This document shows, in pieces, positions 8,221-18,011 of a stretch of DNA of 58,905 bases (position 1 is its first letter; the number at the start of each line of letters is the position of its first letter). A program made the position numbers and the translations under genes. The notes under the pieces were generated by a model. The model was not told where the DNA came from and did no database searches. It was given only the letters and a program-made list of their open reading frames with translations. Origin of the DNA: Bacteroidales bacterium (lineage in GTDB: Bacteria > Bacteroidota > Bacteroidia > Bacteroidales > WCHB1-69); the NCBI GenBank assembly GCA_023229985.1, contig JALNYF010000006.1, forward strand, positions 1 through 58,905, given 5' to 3'.

Positions 8221-8327
8221 ATGTTGACATTTACATTCCTTTTTAAACTTCGGAACATAAAATCAAACGAAAAAAACCGCTTTAGTCGTTTGTTACAGCT
8301 TATCTCCCGAAGCTTTTCACAACGATT

Positions 8328-8500
8328 CAATGGCAGGTTTTCTGACTTGTTTCACTTTGAGCGTCTTCCCATCGAAAAAATCAACAGTGACTTTTGGAGG
8401 CTCAAAGAGCATTTGAAACTTACAGCAGCGGGTACTGTTCGGGATTTTCACCCGATTCCCTCTCGAGATTTCTTTCAAAATCTCTCACCATGTAATCGGT
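8328..8500 (-). promoter_or_regulatory. Cobalamin (B12) riboswitch
   Basis: Read on the minus strand, the leader carries the conserved core GGTGAAAATCCCGAACAG, then CCCGCTGCTGTAAG, then a CACTG segment, and ends in the B12 box AGTCAGAAAACCTGCCATTG (complement of about 8328-8347). These occur in the order found in AdoCbl-class riboswitches. It lies between a TATTTTTG promoter (8503-8510) and the BtuG-like gene, about 108 bases before its start codon. It should lower expression of the downstream operon when cobalamin is abundant (family knowledge). Confidence 0.95.
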
Positions 8501-8502
8501 TG

Positions 8503-8510
8503 CAAAAATA
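8503..8510 (-). promoter_or_regulatory. -7 element of the B12 operon
   Basis: TATTTTTG on the minus strand, a perfect TAnnTTTG match; transcription would begin a few bases downstream, right at the riboswitch 5' end. Confidence 0.65.
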
Positions 8511-8701
8511 CACTTTTTTTTAATATTGTGACTTTGCAAAATAAAATTATCAATTGTTTTTTACCTACAGATTGCGCATCAAAATCTTACACAATTACTC
8601 AACCGAACAGTTCACTGCGGCACGGCAAGACGATACTCAAAAAATTGATGGTGAATCCGTAAAGAATATTACAAATAATCTACATGAACCGAAATTTTAT
8701 G

Positions 8702-8709
8702 TATTTTTG
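8702..8709 (+). promoter_or_regulatory. -7 element of pyrG
   Basis: TATTTTTG (TAnnTTTG), 24 bases before the pyrG ATG. The stretch 8511-8701 between the divergent promoters shows nothing else recognisable. Confidence 0.65.
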
Positions 8710-8733
8710 CAGCACTTTTCAAAATAAAAATTT

Positions 8734-10347
8734 ATGGCTACGAAATATGTATTTGTTTTAGGTGGTGTCGTTTCCGGTTTAGGGAAAGGTATCACTGCCG
8801 CTTCATTAGGTAGATTATTGAAATCCAGAGGATTAAAGGTTACCATGCAAAAATTGGATCCCTATTTGAACATGGACCCGGGCACAATGAATCCGTACCA
8901 ACATGGTGAAGTGTTCGTTACCGAAGACGGCGGCGAAACAGACTTGGATATTGGTCATTATGAACGTTTTATTGACGAAAATTTGAATAAACACTGCAAT
9001 ATTACTGCAGGAAAAATCTATTATTCTGTCATTGACAATGAAAGAAACGGCGTTTATGCGGGTACAACCGTCCAAATGATTCCCCATATTACGAATATGA
9101 TCAAGGACAAAATCCGCATTAATGCAACGACTAACAAAGCCGAAGTGGCCATCGTAGAAGTGGGCGGCACCGTTGGCGATTATGAAAGTCTGCCGTTTTT
9201 GGAAGCTATCCGTCAGTTTTCTATCGAAGAGGGTTACAATAATTGCATGTATGTCCATGTGGCGCTGGTTCCCTCCATTACACCCAGTAATGAACTGAAA
9301 ACCAAGCCCGCACAACACAGTGTCAAAGAGTTGCTAAGTCTCGGCATCCAACCGGATATTCTTGTTTGCCGCTGTGACCGTCCCCTTGGTAAAGAGATTA
9401 AAGAAAAATTATCTCTTTTCTGTAATGTAGATTTAAAAAATATTATTGAAAATACGGATATGCCCTCGCTGTACGAGATTCCGCTGGCATTGGAAGAAGA
9501 AGGATTGGCGGAACAAGTCATCAAACGACTGCGGCTGCAATGCAATGAAAAAGATTTGAGCGATTGGCAAGATATGGTCGATAAGAGCAAAAAGCTGACC
9601 TCCAAAATACGTATTGCATTGGTTGGCAAATATATAGAATTGCAAGATGCCTACATTAGCGTAGTAGAAGCGATGAAACATGCCTCTATTTTCAATCAAA
9701 CAGAGTTAAAAATTCGCTGGATTGATTCGGAAGAAATTACGGAAAAAAGTGCCGGCACTTTATTAAAAGATGTGGACGGCATCATCATTCCGGGTGGTTT
9801 TGGCTCGCGCGGTATCGAAGGCAAAGTCAATGCCGCACGCTTTGCTCGTGAACGCAAAATCCCTTACCTTGGCTTGTGCTTGGGTATGCAAATCGCCATC
9901 ATCGAATTTGCGCGCAACGTTGCCGGTTTGAAAGATGCCAACAGCAAGGAAATTGCCCCCAACACGCCCTATCCGGTCATTGACTTTCTTCCCGGACAAA
10001 ATGAATACAGCATCTTGGGTGGCTCCCTACGATTGGGCAAATACGCCTGCAAAATCCAACCTAATACGAAGGCGTTTGAGGCATACGGCATCGAAAAAGT
10101 ATCCGAACGGCACCGCCATCGCTACGAAGTAAACAATGACTATCGCGAAATATTAGTCCAACACGGACTCATCATCTGTGGGACTTCCCCCAACGAAAGT
10201 ATCGTGGAAATGATTGAACTTCCTGACCACCCTTGGTTTATTGCTTGCCAATTCCACCCCGAATTTAAGTCGAGACCCAACCGCCCACACCCGCTTTTCT
10301 TGGGATTTATCGGCGCAGCACTTCATAAACACATGTCAAACAAATAG
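8734..10347 (+). CDS. pyrG: CTP synthase
   Basis: 537 residues, the usual length. It aminates UTP to CTP using glutamine and ATP, in the cytosol. The amidoligase domain (about 1-270) opens with KYVFVLGGVVSGLGKGITAA, containing the P-loop, and has the family motif DPGTMNPYQHGEVFVTEDG. The glutamine amidotransferase domain has the nucleophile in LGLCLGMQ (Cys382) and the His/Glu pair in CQFHPEFKSRP. The start is ATG at 8734, 24 bases after a TATTTTTG promoter element. ygiQ follows 7 bases after the stop. Confidence 0.98.
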   Translation: MATKYVFVLGGVVSGLGKGITAASLGRLLKSRGLKVTMQKLDPYLNMDPGTMNPYQHGEVFVTEDGGETDLDIGHYERFIDENLNKHCNITAGKIYYSVIDNERNGVYAGTTVQMIPHITNMIKDKIRINATTNKAEVAIVEVGGTVGDYESLPFLEAIRQFSIEEGYNNCMYVHVALVPSITPSNELKTKPAQHSVKELLSLGIQPDILVCRCDRPLGKEIKEKLSLFCNVDLKNIIENTDMPSLYEIPLALEEEGLAEQVIKRLRLQCNEKDLSDWQDMVDKSKKLTSKIRIALVGKYIELQDAYISVVEAMKHASIFNQTELKIRWIDSEEITEKSAGTLLKDVDGIIIPGGFGSRGIEGKVNAARFARERKIPYLGLCLGMQIAIIEFARNVAGLKDANSKEIAPNTPYPVIDFLPGQNEYSILGGSLRLGKYACKIQPNTKAFEAYGIEKVSERHRHRYEVNNDYREILVQHGLIICGTSPNESIVEMIELPDHPWFIACQFHPEFKSRPNRPHPLFLGFIGAALHKHMSNK

Positions 10348-10354
10348 TTTCGCA

Positions 10355-12097
10355 TTGCCAACTATCAAGTATTTCTTACCAACAACCAAAAAAGAAATTG
10401 ATACCCTCGGCTGGGATTACATTGACGTTATCCTCATTACCGGTGATGCTTATGTCGATCACCCCTCCTTTGGTGCCGCAGTGATTGGACGTTGGTTGGA
10501 GAAAATGGGACTGCGCGTCGCCATCATTCCACAACCCAATTGGCAAGATGACGGACGTGATTTTACAAAATTAGGAACACCGCGTCTTTTTTTCGGCATC
10601 ACCGCCGGCAATATGGATTCCATGGTCAATCACTATACCGCCACGAAACGATTGCGCCATGATGATGCCTATACCGCGGGCAATCAGCACGGTTTTCGTC
10701 CCGACTACGCAACAGTTACCTACTCCCGATTGGTCAAAAAATTCTTCCCCGAAACACCCGTTGTCATCGGCGGTATCGAAGCTTCTTTGCGCCGCCTCTC
10801 GCACTACGATTATTGGAGCGATTCTCTCAAGCCCTCCATACTGATTGATAGTCAGGCAGATGTGTTAGTCTACGGAATGGGCGAAAAACCAATTACCGAC
10901 CTCGTAAAGATCATTCAAAATCCCGATTGGAAAAAAAATCTGACCACCTGTTCTCAAATTGCTTTCTTAACAAAAGATATTGCTTCTTTTAATGATAAAA
11001 ATGCCGTTTTTTTACACTCTTTTTCTAAAGAAACAGCACAAAAAAAGTATTATGGGGAAAATTTTATCGCTTTTGAGACAGAATCCAACAAGCAACAACA
11101 ACGCACACTGATACAGCCCTATTCGGATACCTATTTGGTTGTGTTACCTCCATATCCGTCCGCAACGGAGACGGAAATGGACAGTTATGCATTATACGAT
11201 GTAATGATGAATGCACCGCACCCGAAATATGCCAAACGAGGTGACATTCCGGCATTTGAGATGATAAAGAACTCCATCACCATTCATCGCGGATGCTTCG
11301 GTGGCTGCAGTTTCTGCGCCATAACCGCCCACCAGGGACGATTTATCAGTTCCCGCTCTTCGCAATCTATTTTAAATGAAGTGGCAGACTTGGCGCAACG
11401 TCCTTATTTTAAAGGACATATCTCTGACTTGGGGGCCCCTTCCGCGAATATGTATCAAATGAAAGGCAAAAATCAAGACCTCTGCCGACACTGCGCTAAG
11501 CCGTCATGCATTTTTCCAAATATATGTAAAAACCTAATTATCAATCATAAACCATTGATTGAGCTCTATCGGAAAGCCTCATTGGTTCAAAATGTAAAAC
11601 GCATCACTATTGGAAGTGGAATACGATATGATTTGTTGATCACCGATAATCCCAAAACTGACAGCGAAAACGGATTGACAGAGTACTTGACCGATGTTAT
11701 CAGCCAACACGTTTCAGGGAGATTGAAAGTGGCACCGGAACACACCGTCACCAAGGTTTTGAACAAGATGCGGAAACCATCTTTCGACACTTTTTCCAAT
11801 TTTCACCAGCGTTTTAACCTCATCAACCGCCGCCGCGGCATGCACCAGCAATTAGTGCCATATTTCATCTCGGCACACCCCGCCTGCACCTTAGACGATA
11901 TGAAATCACTGCACCGCACTACCCAACACATGAACATGCATATTGAACAAGTTCAAGACTTTACGCCAACTCCCATGACTTATGCTACCGCCATGTATTT
12001 CTTAGGTTATGACCCCTACACCGGCGATAAGGTCTTTTCAGCAAAATTCAAGCGAGAAAAAGACCAACAAAAACAGCTTTTTTTCAATCAAAAATAG
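10355..12097 (+). CDS. ygiQ: YgiQ-family radical SAM protein
   Basis: The family signature begins right after the start (KYFLPTTKKEID, then GDAYVDHPSFGAAVIGRWLE). The radical-SAM motif CxxxCxxC is GCFGGCSFC, Cys314/318/321, for a [4Fe-4S] cluster and S-adenosylmethionine; the substrate of YgiQ proteins is not known to me. I place the start at TTG 10355: the frame is open further upstream, but only by overlapping pyrG with residues that do not match the family, and no ATG or GTG lies between. That gives 580 residues, somewhat short of many homologues but with the core intact. Co-transcribed with pyrG (7-base gap) and followed after 8 bases by a secreted protein. Confidence 0.9.
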   Translation: MPTIKYFLPTTKKEIDTLGWDYIDVILITGDAYVDHPSFGAAVIGRWLEKMGLRVAIIPQPNWQDDGRDFTKLGTPRLFFGITAGNMDSMVNHYTATKRLRHDDAYTAGNQHGFRPDYATVTYSRLVKKFFPETPVVIGGIEASLRRLSHYDYWSDSLKPSILIDSQADVLVYGMGEKPITDLVKIIQNPDWKKNLTTCSQIAFLTKDIASFNDKNAVFLHSFSKETAQKKYYGENFIAFETESNKQQQRTLIQPYSDTYLVVLPPYPSATETEMDSYALYDVMMNAPHPKYAKRGDIPAFEMIKNSITIHRGCFGGCSFCAITAHQGRFISSRSSQSILNEVADLAQRPYFKGHISDLGAPSANMYQMKGKNQDLCRHCAKPSCIFPNICKNLIINHKPLIELYRKASLVQNVKRITIGSGIRYDLLITDNPKTDSENGLTEYLTDVISQHVSGRLKVAPEHTVTKVLNKMRKPSFDTFSNFHQRFNLINRRRGMHQQLVPYFISAHPACTLDDMKSLHRTTQHMNMHIEQVQDFTPTPMTYATAMYFLGYDPYTGDKVFSAKFKREKDQQKQLFFNQK

Positions 12098-12105
12098 ACT
12101 TCTTT

Positions 12106-13374
12106 ATGAAAAAAATGACATTTTTCCTGCTATTGGTTTTAAATGTGGCGGGATTATGGGCACAAACAGCCCTTGAAAACGAACAAAAATATACTCATTT
12201 TCGGGAGCAACTCCGCAATGATTTTATCTATTACACGGGGGATGCGCGTATCAAAGGCTCACATCTGCCCATGGAGTGGCGCAAAACGCAAAACAACAAA
12301 GAGATTTGCTATTGGGCAGATGCCATTTGGTGGCAAGGACATTATGTAGCGGTTTTGGCAACCGAATATCGACTCCGACAACTGCACGGACAAAGTACCG
12401 ATTCGACATTGGCAGAGTTGAAGGAAGCATTGGAAACCTACAACCGTTTGGACAGGAATGCCGAACTTTGTTGGAACGGTGACACGGCTCTCAACGGCTT
12501 TTATTTGCGAGATGATGCAGACGAATCGTTGGTGGCGGCAATGCACGTTGATGTGATTAGCAGCGATTACCTGAATAACTGCGGCAAGTTGCCCACCCAC
12601 GGAAATGCACCCTCACAAGACCAAGCGTGGGGTAGCTATTTAGGTTTTGCGTTGGTACTCAAATTGGTGGATGATACGATTGTACAACAACAAGTTACGC
12701 AGATTGCATCGCGCATGATTCGCCAAATGCAATTTACCGATGCCGACGGCGATGAATCGTGGCAAATTATAAATCCCGTCAATGGTGAGTTAATCCAAAC
12801 CAAAGGCGATATTCAATGGATGCAGTATGCCCATGCTGAAGCCGGTAAAGTACTGACAGGTAAAAGGTTAGATTTTGGTAATTCAAATCAAACATCATGG
12901 AAATCCGTTTGGGACGTTTTGCAAAACAACATGCTCATTACAAAAAGTGGGAATTTTCGCTGGTACGGCGTGATGGTTCTCTCCACGGTCATTAACGAAT
13001 GGGGCAGCGGCAGCGCAAACTGCTACGATTGGCTGATAAAAATGAGCGACAAAATAGTTAAAAAGCGTCCCGATTTGGAACAGACGCTCATTTTCCCGCA
13101 CCTGCCGTTAGCCAGCATTGTTCTTTACGGCTACCCCGACAGCTATCAGCTCAATCGCGCCGCCTACGAAGGATACCTCAACAGTGCACCCGTTACCGGC
13201 GCAATTCACTTGTTATCAGATAATATCACTACCCAATCAACTCCCCCGTGGCACTCACTGTCTCTCTTTTGCCCTTGGCATACCGCCGTTTTCGGACGAT
13301 TCAATATGCTTGATTACATGCTGCTTTATAATCTTTTTCAGTTAGTAGTACTCGAAGATAAGGGAAGTTTTTAG
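12106..13374 (+). CDS. Secreted protein of unknown function
   Basis: 422 residues with a signal peptide (about 1-19, LNVAGLWAQ). I do not recognise a family with confidence. The body is rich in Trp and aromatic residues with helical stretches (ICYWADAIWWQGHYVAVLAT, WGSYLGFALVLKLVDD, WMQYAHAEAGKVL, FRWYGVMVLSTVINEWGSG), reminiscent of alpha/alpha-barrel proteins such as glycan-active enzymes; that is only a resemblance. No lipobox and no T9SS domain. It starts 8 bases after ygiQ, so it is probably in the pyrG operon. Confidence 0.7.
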   Translation: MKKMTFFLLLVLNVAGLWAQTALENEQKYTHFREQLRNDFIYYTGDARIKGSHLPMEWRKTQNNKEICYWADAIWWQGHYVAVLATEYRLRQLHGQSTDSTLAELKEALETYNRLDRNAELCWNGDTALNGFYLRDDADESLVAAMHVDVISSDYLNNCGKLPTHGNAPSQDQAWGSYLGFALVLKLVDDTIVQQQVTQIASRMIRQMQFTDADGDESWQIINPVNGELIQTKGDIQWMQYAHAEAGKVLTGKRLDFGNSNQTSWKSVWDVLQNNMLITKSGNFRWYGVMVLSTVINEWGSGSANCYDWLIKMSDKIVKKRPDLEQTLIFPHLPLASIVLYGYPDSYQLNRAAYEGYLNSAPVTGAIHLLSDNITTQSTPPWHSLSLFCPWHTAVFGRFNMLDYMLLYNLFQLVVLEDKGSF

Positions 13375-13409
13375 CATGATAGAAAATCACAATGATTCAA
13401 AATCTTTTG

Positions 13410-13417
13410 TACATTTG
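13410..13417 (+). promoter_or_regulatory. -7 element upstream of the 638-residue secreted protein
   Basis: TACATTTG (TAnnTTTG) in the 75-base gap, 32 bases before the next start codon; suggests an internal promoter for the unknown gene and queA. Confidence 0.5.
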
Positions 13418-13449
13418 CAGTTCATAACAAAACGTCCAAAATATTAGTC

Positions 13450-15366
13450 ATGAGGTTCATTAAATTACTTTTATTTACTTTAATTATTTTATTTTCAATA
13501 AATTATAAAAGTAAAGCACAAGAAGTACATACTATTTCCAAGGACACAACTCTATTCAATTACTCAGGTAAATTGACATACAATTACTATATTGCCGATA
13601 ACTTGACTTGTTTACACGGAAAATTTTCGTTTGTCGCCGCCAATGATGATCTTCACATAGATGGAGAATACCAAAACGGAAAGCGGTTCGGGCAATGGGA
13701 TACCCGATGGAGAAAGACGGAAAACAATGATTCCCACATTATCAAGTTAAAAGAAAACTATGATAATCAAATAGTTAAAGTTAATTGCTTGGAAATATGG
13801 TTGTCTAATTATGTAGCCGTGTATTGGACTGCTGCAGATACGAGTCATGGCTCTAAATATTATGAAACCTCTTATCAACTTGTAAAAAATCGTATTGAAG
13901 GAAGTTTTAAGCAAAAAAAAGTATTGAAAAATAATCAACAGACTGAAATTGTTGATGGAGAGGTTAAAAATGACAAGTTTTCGGGGAAGATAATCCTTCT
14001 TCAAGGGAAAGTTACAGATACGCTTCACTATTCTGAAACTGAAGATTATTACTACGGGAATTGCTACCGAATCATCGAAAGAAGGAATAGTGCAAAGAAT
14101 GATGTGCAATTATTTGCATGTGAATTAGATACAACGAGTATCAAACAAATTGCGGACCAATATCAGAACAATCCGTCACAAACGGATTATGTAGTGGGGG
14201 ATACCTATTATTCTGTAGAAAAACACAAAATGATCGGCGGTTTTGAAACTCGTTTATGGGAACTCCATGATTATCGGGAAGTTGAAGTCAGTATCCCTTT
14301 AATTAAGATAGCCTATAACTTTGTAAAAACCGGTGCATACCGCGCTGCCATAGAAAAAGCACGCATCGATTCGTTACGAAAAATAGAAGTCCAACGTTTG
14401 GGAAAAATACGTCAGGATTCTATTCGTGATGCTTTATTTTTTCAAAAAAGGGTGGAAGATATTGCACAATTAGCGCAAAAAATTGTGGATAATAACAATT
14501 CTATTAAAAGTCAATATGAAAAAGAGAAGAACAATCGCAAGATTTATGCCGCATACATGCGCGTCATTGAGCAATGCGATGTTCTTAAGAACGACACTTC
14601 TACTAATTATCTTACTTATTTACAGCGATATGCAAACTTTCAATCGGACATCAGTCGTCAGCTGTTTCAGCATACATTAACCGATTCTGTCATGACGGGG
14701 GCGAATGATATTATTGCCTCTGCCGGCGAAACGTTCAAAGCCGTTGCCGACAGCTACAGTGATGTGCTTGCTCAATATGATTTGACACCGGATTTTTCGG
14801 ATATTAACGGGTATTATCAATTTATTTCATTATATGACAGTGTGTTACAAGTTCAATCGCAATATCGTTGTGCCTTAAAATTACAAAAACAAATCGTAGA
14901 AAAAGGAACAAAAATCGTCACTGATTGTCCGGCTTCGCAAAAAGATGTAGGAAAATCATATACGAAAATGCAAAACTTGGCTCTTGTCGCTCCTCACTTT
15001 CATCGTGTCGAAGATGGGGAACTTTATCTTCAAAAATTACAAGAATTTAGCAAAATACAGCAAAAATTTGAAATAATAGTGGCTAAACGGTCTGAAATTG
15101 AAATAAATAATGCAGAAATTGTGTCGGTGAAAAATCTCAAAGGAATAGTAAAATCCTATCAACTTCTGTTAGCCACATATCCTTTGACACCGGATTTTGT
15201 GTTTTTACATCAAGCTGATACTTTTATTATATCGTTAGATGATGTCATTCGGATGCAAAAACGTTACAAATTGGTATTAGCCGCCCCTTCCCGAACGGAG
15301 ATTAACGAGAAGCTGAAAAATGTTGAGGATACGGAACAAATTAAAACCATCATTGGACTTCAATAA
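13450..15366 (+). CDS. Secreted repeat protein of unknown function with MORN-like N-terminus
   Basis: 638 residues with a signal peptide (about 1-23, NYKSKAQ). Residues ~30-90 contain HIDGEYQNGKRFGQWDTRW, resembling a MORN-type motif. The middle is charged and helical (SLRKIEVQRLGKIRQDSIRD, then VEDIAQLAQKIVDNNNSIKS), likely coiled coil. The C-terminal half has two related segments, LAQYDLTPDFSDINGYYQFI and LATYPLTPDFVFLHQADTFI, each followed by a DSVL/DDVI-QxxY pattern: an internal duplication. No enzyme motif is visible. It has its own promoter element and lies 9 bases before queA. Probably periplasmic or outer-membrane associated; function unknown. Confidence 0.7.
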   Translation: MRFIKLLLFTLIILFSINYKSKAQEVHTISKDTTLFNYSGKLTYNYYIADNLTCLHGKFSFVAANDDLHIDGEYQNGKRFGQWDTRWRKTENNDSHIIKLKENYDNQIVKVNCLEIWLSNYVAVYWTAADTSHGSKYYETSYQLVKNRIEGSFKQKKVLKNNQQTEIVDGEVKNDKFSGKIILLQGKVTDTLHYSETEDYYYGNCYRIIERRNSAKNDVQLFACELDTTSIKQIADQYQNNPSQTDYVVGDTYYSVEKHKMIGGFETRLWELHDYREVEVSIPLIKIAYNFVKTGAYRAAIEKARIDSLRKIEVQRLGKIRQDSIRDALFFQKRVEDIAQLAQKIVDNNNSIKSQYEKEKNNRKIYAAYMRVIEQCDVLKNDTSTNYLTYLQRYANFQSDISRQLFQHTLTDSVMTGANDIIASAGETFKAVADSYSDVLAQYDLTPDFSDINGYYQFISLYDSVLQVQSQYRCALKLQKQIVEKGTKIVTDCPASQKDVGKSYTKMQNLALVAPHFHRVEDGELYLQKLQEFSKIQQKFEIIVAKRSEIEINNAEIVSVKNLKGIVKSYQLLLATYPLTPDFVFLHQADTFIISLDDVIRMQKRYKLVLAAPSRTEINEKLKNVEDTEQIKTIIGLQ

Positions 15367-15375
15367 AACCATAAT

Positions 15376-16599
15376 ATGCTCACTCAAAAGGAAATAATAA
15401 TAGACGATTACAATTACGAATTACCCGACGACAAAATTGCTTTCTTCCCGAAAGCGGAACGGGATACTTCGCAATTATTGATTTACAACATTAGTAATAA
15501 GCAGATTACAGATTCTACCTTTGACAAACTGACGGATTTTTTATCGTCGGATATGATATTGATTTTTAATAATTCAAAAGTGATTCATGCGCGGCTGCCG
15601 GTACAAAATGCCACGGGAGCTGCCATTGAGATATTCTGTTTAGAACCGCTTGCTCCTACAACAGAGCTATCGAATGCGTTGGCAGCGACGGGCAAAGTAA
15701 CGTGGAAGTGTCTGGTTGGCAATGCAAAACGATGGAAAACGCCCATTTCGATTCCCGTAACTGTAAATCAAAAAGCAATTGTGGTGACGGCAACTAAGGG
15801 AGAAAGAACCGATGACGCTTTTCAGGTCGTTTTCACTTGGGAGGCAACTGACATCAGCTTTGCAGAATGGGTGGAAGCCTACGGAAAAATGCCGTTGCCG
15901 CCCTATATCAAACGTACTGCCGATAAGTCGGACGAGCAGCGATATCAAACGGTATATGCCCAATACGACGGCTCCGTAGCTGCACCCACCGCCGGCTTGC
16001 ATTTTTCGCAAAAATTAATGGAAAACATTAAAAATAAAGGAATTACTTTAGATTATGTAACCCTTCACGTGGGAGCCGGAACGTTTAAACCGGTCACTTG
16101 CCACGAAATCGGGGACCACTTCATGCATAACGAACAAATTGTCATTTATTACGATTTCATAAAAAGAATCATTCACCATTTTGATAAAAAAATTATTGCA
16201 GTAGGCACGACCGTTGCAAGGACGCTGGAATCTATCTATTTGATAGGTAGTAAATTATTGCTTAATGAAGCGGATCCTTTTCACGTTTCTCAATGGGAAT
16301 ATTACGAAAATTCCAAACTTCAGGATATCAATCCGGCAGATGCACTTCAAACATTATGTAATTATATGAAAAACAATAGCTTGGAGTACATTACGGCTAC
16401 TACCCAACTAATGATTGTGCCATCCTATCAACATAAAATATTAAACGGAATCATCACGAATTTTCATCAGCCGAAAAGTACACTGCTGCTGCTCGTTGCG
16501 TCATTGTTGGGCGAGGAATGGCACTCCATTTACGCGCACGCACTCACTCACAACTACCGCTTTTTAAGCTACGGAGATGCCAATTTTTACTATAAATAG
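15376..16599 (+). CDS. queA: S-adenosylmethionine:tRNA ribosyltransferase-isomerase
   Basis: 407 residues. QueA moves the ribosyl group of SAM to 7-aminomethyl-deazaguanine in tRNA, making epoxyqueuosine at the wobble position of GUN anticodons. Family landmarks: YELPDDKIAFFP near the N-terminus, LIFNNSKVIHARL (the usual form is NDTRV-I-ARL), APTAGLHFSQKLM, VTLHVGAGTFKPV, and near the end TNFHQPKSTLLLLVASLLG. A full-length family member. It starts 9 bases after the preceding secreted protein. Confidence 0.97.
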   Translation: MLTQKEIIIDDYNYELPDDKIAFFPKAERDTSQLLIYNISNKQITDSTFDKLTDFLSSDMILIFNNSKVIHARLPVQNATGAAIEIFCLEPLAPTTELSNALAATGKVTWKCLVGNAKRWKTPISIPVTVNQKAIVVTATKGERTDDAFQVVFTWEATDISFAEWVEAYGKMPLPPYIKRTADKSDEQRYQTVYAQYDGSVAAPTAGLHFSQKLMENIKNKGITLDYVTLHVGAGTFKPVTCHEIGDHFMHNEQIVIYYDFIKRIIHHFDKKIIAVGTTVARTLESIYLIGSKLLLNEADPFHVSQWEYYENSKLQDINPADALQTLCNYMKNNSLEYITATTQLMIVPSYQHKILNGIITNFHQPKSTLLLLVASLLGEEWHSIYAHALTHNYRFLSYGDANFYYK

Positions 16600-16719
16600 A
16601 AGAAAAGAGGAGTTCATTCGGCTGCAATATTTTAAAAAATCAAACGTTTTTTTACTTCTGAACGTAAAACATAAAAAATCGCACCATAGTCATAAAAAAT
16701 AATCATTTAATATAACATT

Positions 16720-18006
16720 ATGAGATATAAAGCATTAGATTCATCTTTTTACATAGAAAACAGAAAAAAAGTTGCAGGTGAAATCGCAGAAAAGTCGTTA
16801 GTCATGCTCACCTCTAACAGTGAATTTCCGCGTTCCGGTGATACCACGCAACCGTTTCGTCAAAATTCGGAAATGCTCTATTTGACGGGAATAGACCAAG
16901 AGGAGACCTACTTAGCCATGGCTCCGTGGCACCCGAATGTGGAGTATCGCGAGATACTGTTCATCAAAAATCCAAGTCCTGAAATGGTGGTTTGGTTCGG
17001 ACATCGTTTGAGCAAAGAGGCGGCAAGCCAAATTTCAGGTATCAAAACGGTAAAATTTACCGATGAATTGGAGGATATTTTGCAAGATTTGATGGTCAAT
17101 TCGCAAGATGTTTACCTTCATCTGCCCGAAAGTCCACGCAACAGATTGGAACCAATTACCCGCGAACATTGTTTTGTGAAAAAATTGCGTAAGGAGTACC
17201 CACTCCACACCTTCCGTCGCTTGGCACCCATTCTTTATCCGCTACGTGCCGTAAAAGAAACAGAAGAATTAAGTGCCTTAAAAACAGCTTGTGACATCAC
17301 CACCAAAGCCTTCATGCGTGCTGCAAAAGCTGTCCAACCCGGAAAATTTGAGTATGAAATTGAAGCCGAATTGACGTATGAAATGTTGAGAAACGGGGCT
17401 TCGGGCCACTCTTTTGCCCCAATTGTGGCTGCCGGAGAGGACACTTGCATTTTGCATTATATTAAAAATGACAAAATAATGAATGACGGCGACTTACTGT
17501 TGATGGATTTTGGAGCCGAATACGCCAATTATGCCGGAGATGCCACCCGTACCATTCCCGTAAACGGCAAATTCTCACCGCGTCAAAAAGCCATTTATCA
17601 AAGCTGTCTTGACATTTTTAAAGAAACCATTCCACTTTATCAACCCGGAATGACGATTCACAAAATCAATGATTATGTGTTTAAAAGGATGGAAGAAGAA
17701 TTGGTTAAATTGGGGCTGCTTCGTAAGGAAGATATTGAAAATCAGAATCCTGATAAGCCTTTATTTAAAAAATACTATATGCACAATACGGCTCATTTTA
17801 TCGGATTGGATGTTCATGATGTCGGACAACGAGATTGGACTTTCCAGCCCGGGATGGTGCTGAGCTGTGAACCGGGTATCTATGTTGCGGAAGAAGGCAT
17901 TGGTGTTCGTATCGAAACCGACGTGGTGGTGGCCGAAAATCCCATCAATCTGATGCCGGATATGCCTGTTGAAATAGATGAAATTGAAGCGTTGATGGCG
18001 AAATAG
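16720..18006 (+). CDS. pepP: Xaa-Pro aminopeptidase (aminopeptidase P)
   Basis: 428 residues, cytosolic M24B metallopeptidase removing N-terminal residues before proline. The N-terminal creatinase-like domain (about 1-170) has FRQNSEMLYLTGIDQEETYL. The pita-bread catalytic domain keeps all five dinuclear metal ligands: Asp263 and Asp274 (LLMDFGAEYANYAGDATR), His359 (HFIGLDVHD), Glu384 (SCEPGIYV) and Glu399 (GVRIETDVVV). It starts 120 bases after queA with no convincing TAnnTTTG in between. It converges on mfd with only 5 bases between the stops and no terminator hairpin. Confidence 0.95.
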   Translation: MRYKALDSSFYIENRKKVAGEIAEKSLVMLTSNSEFPRSGDTTQPFRQNSEMLYLTGIDQEETYLAMAPWHPNVEYREILFIKNPSPEMVVWFGHRLSKEAASQISGIKTVKFTDELEDILQDLMVNSQDVYLHLPESPRNRLEPITREHCFVKKLRKEYPLHTFRRLAPILYPLRAVKETEELSALKTACDITTKAFMRAAKAVQPGKFEYEIEAELTYEMLRNGASGHSFAPIVAAGEDTCILHYIKNDKIMNDGDLLLMDFGAEYANYAGDATRTIPVNGKFSPRQKAIYQSCLDIFKETIPLYQPGMTIHKINDYVFKRMEEELVKLGLLRKEDIENQNPDKPLFKKYYMHNTAHFIGLDVHDVGQRDWTFQPGMVLSCEPGIYVAEEGIGVRIETDVVVAENPINLMPDMPVEIDEIEALMAK

Positions 18007-18011
18007 TGTAT

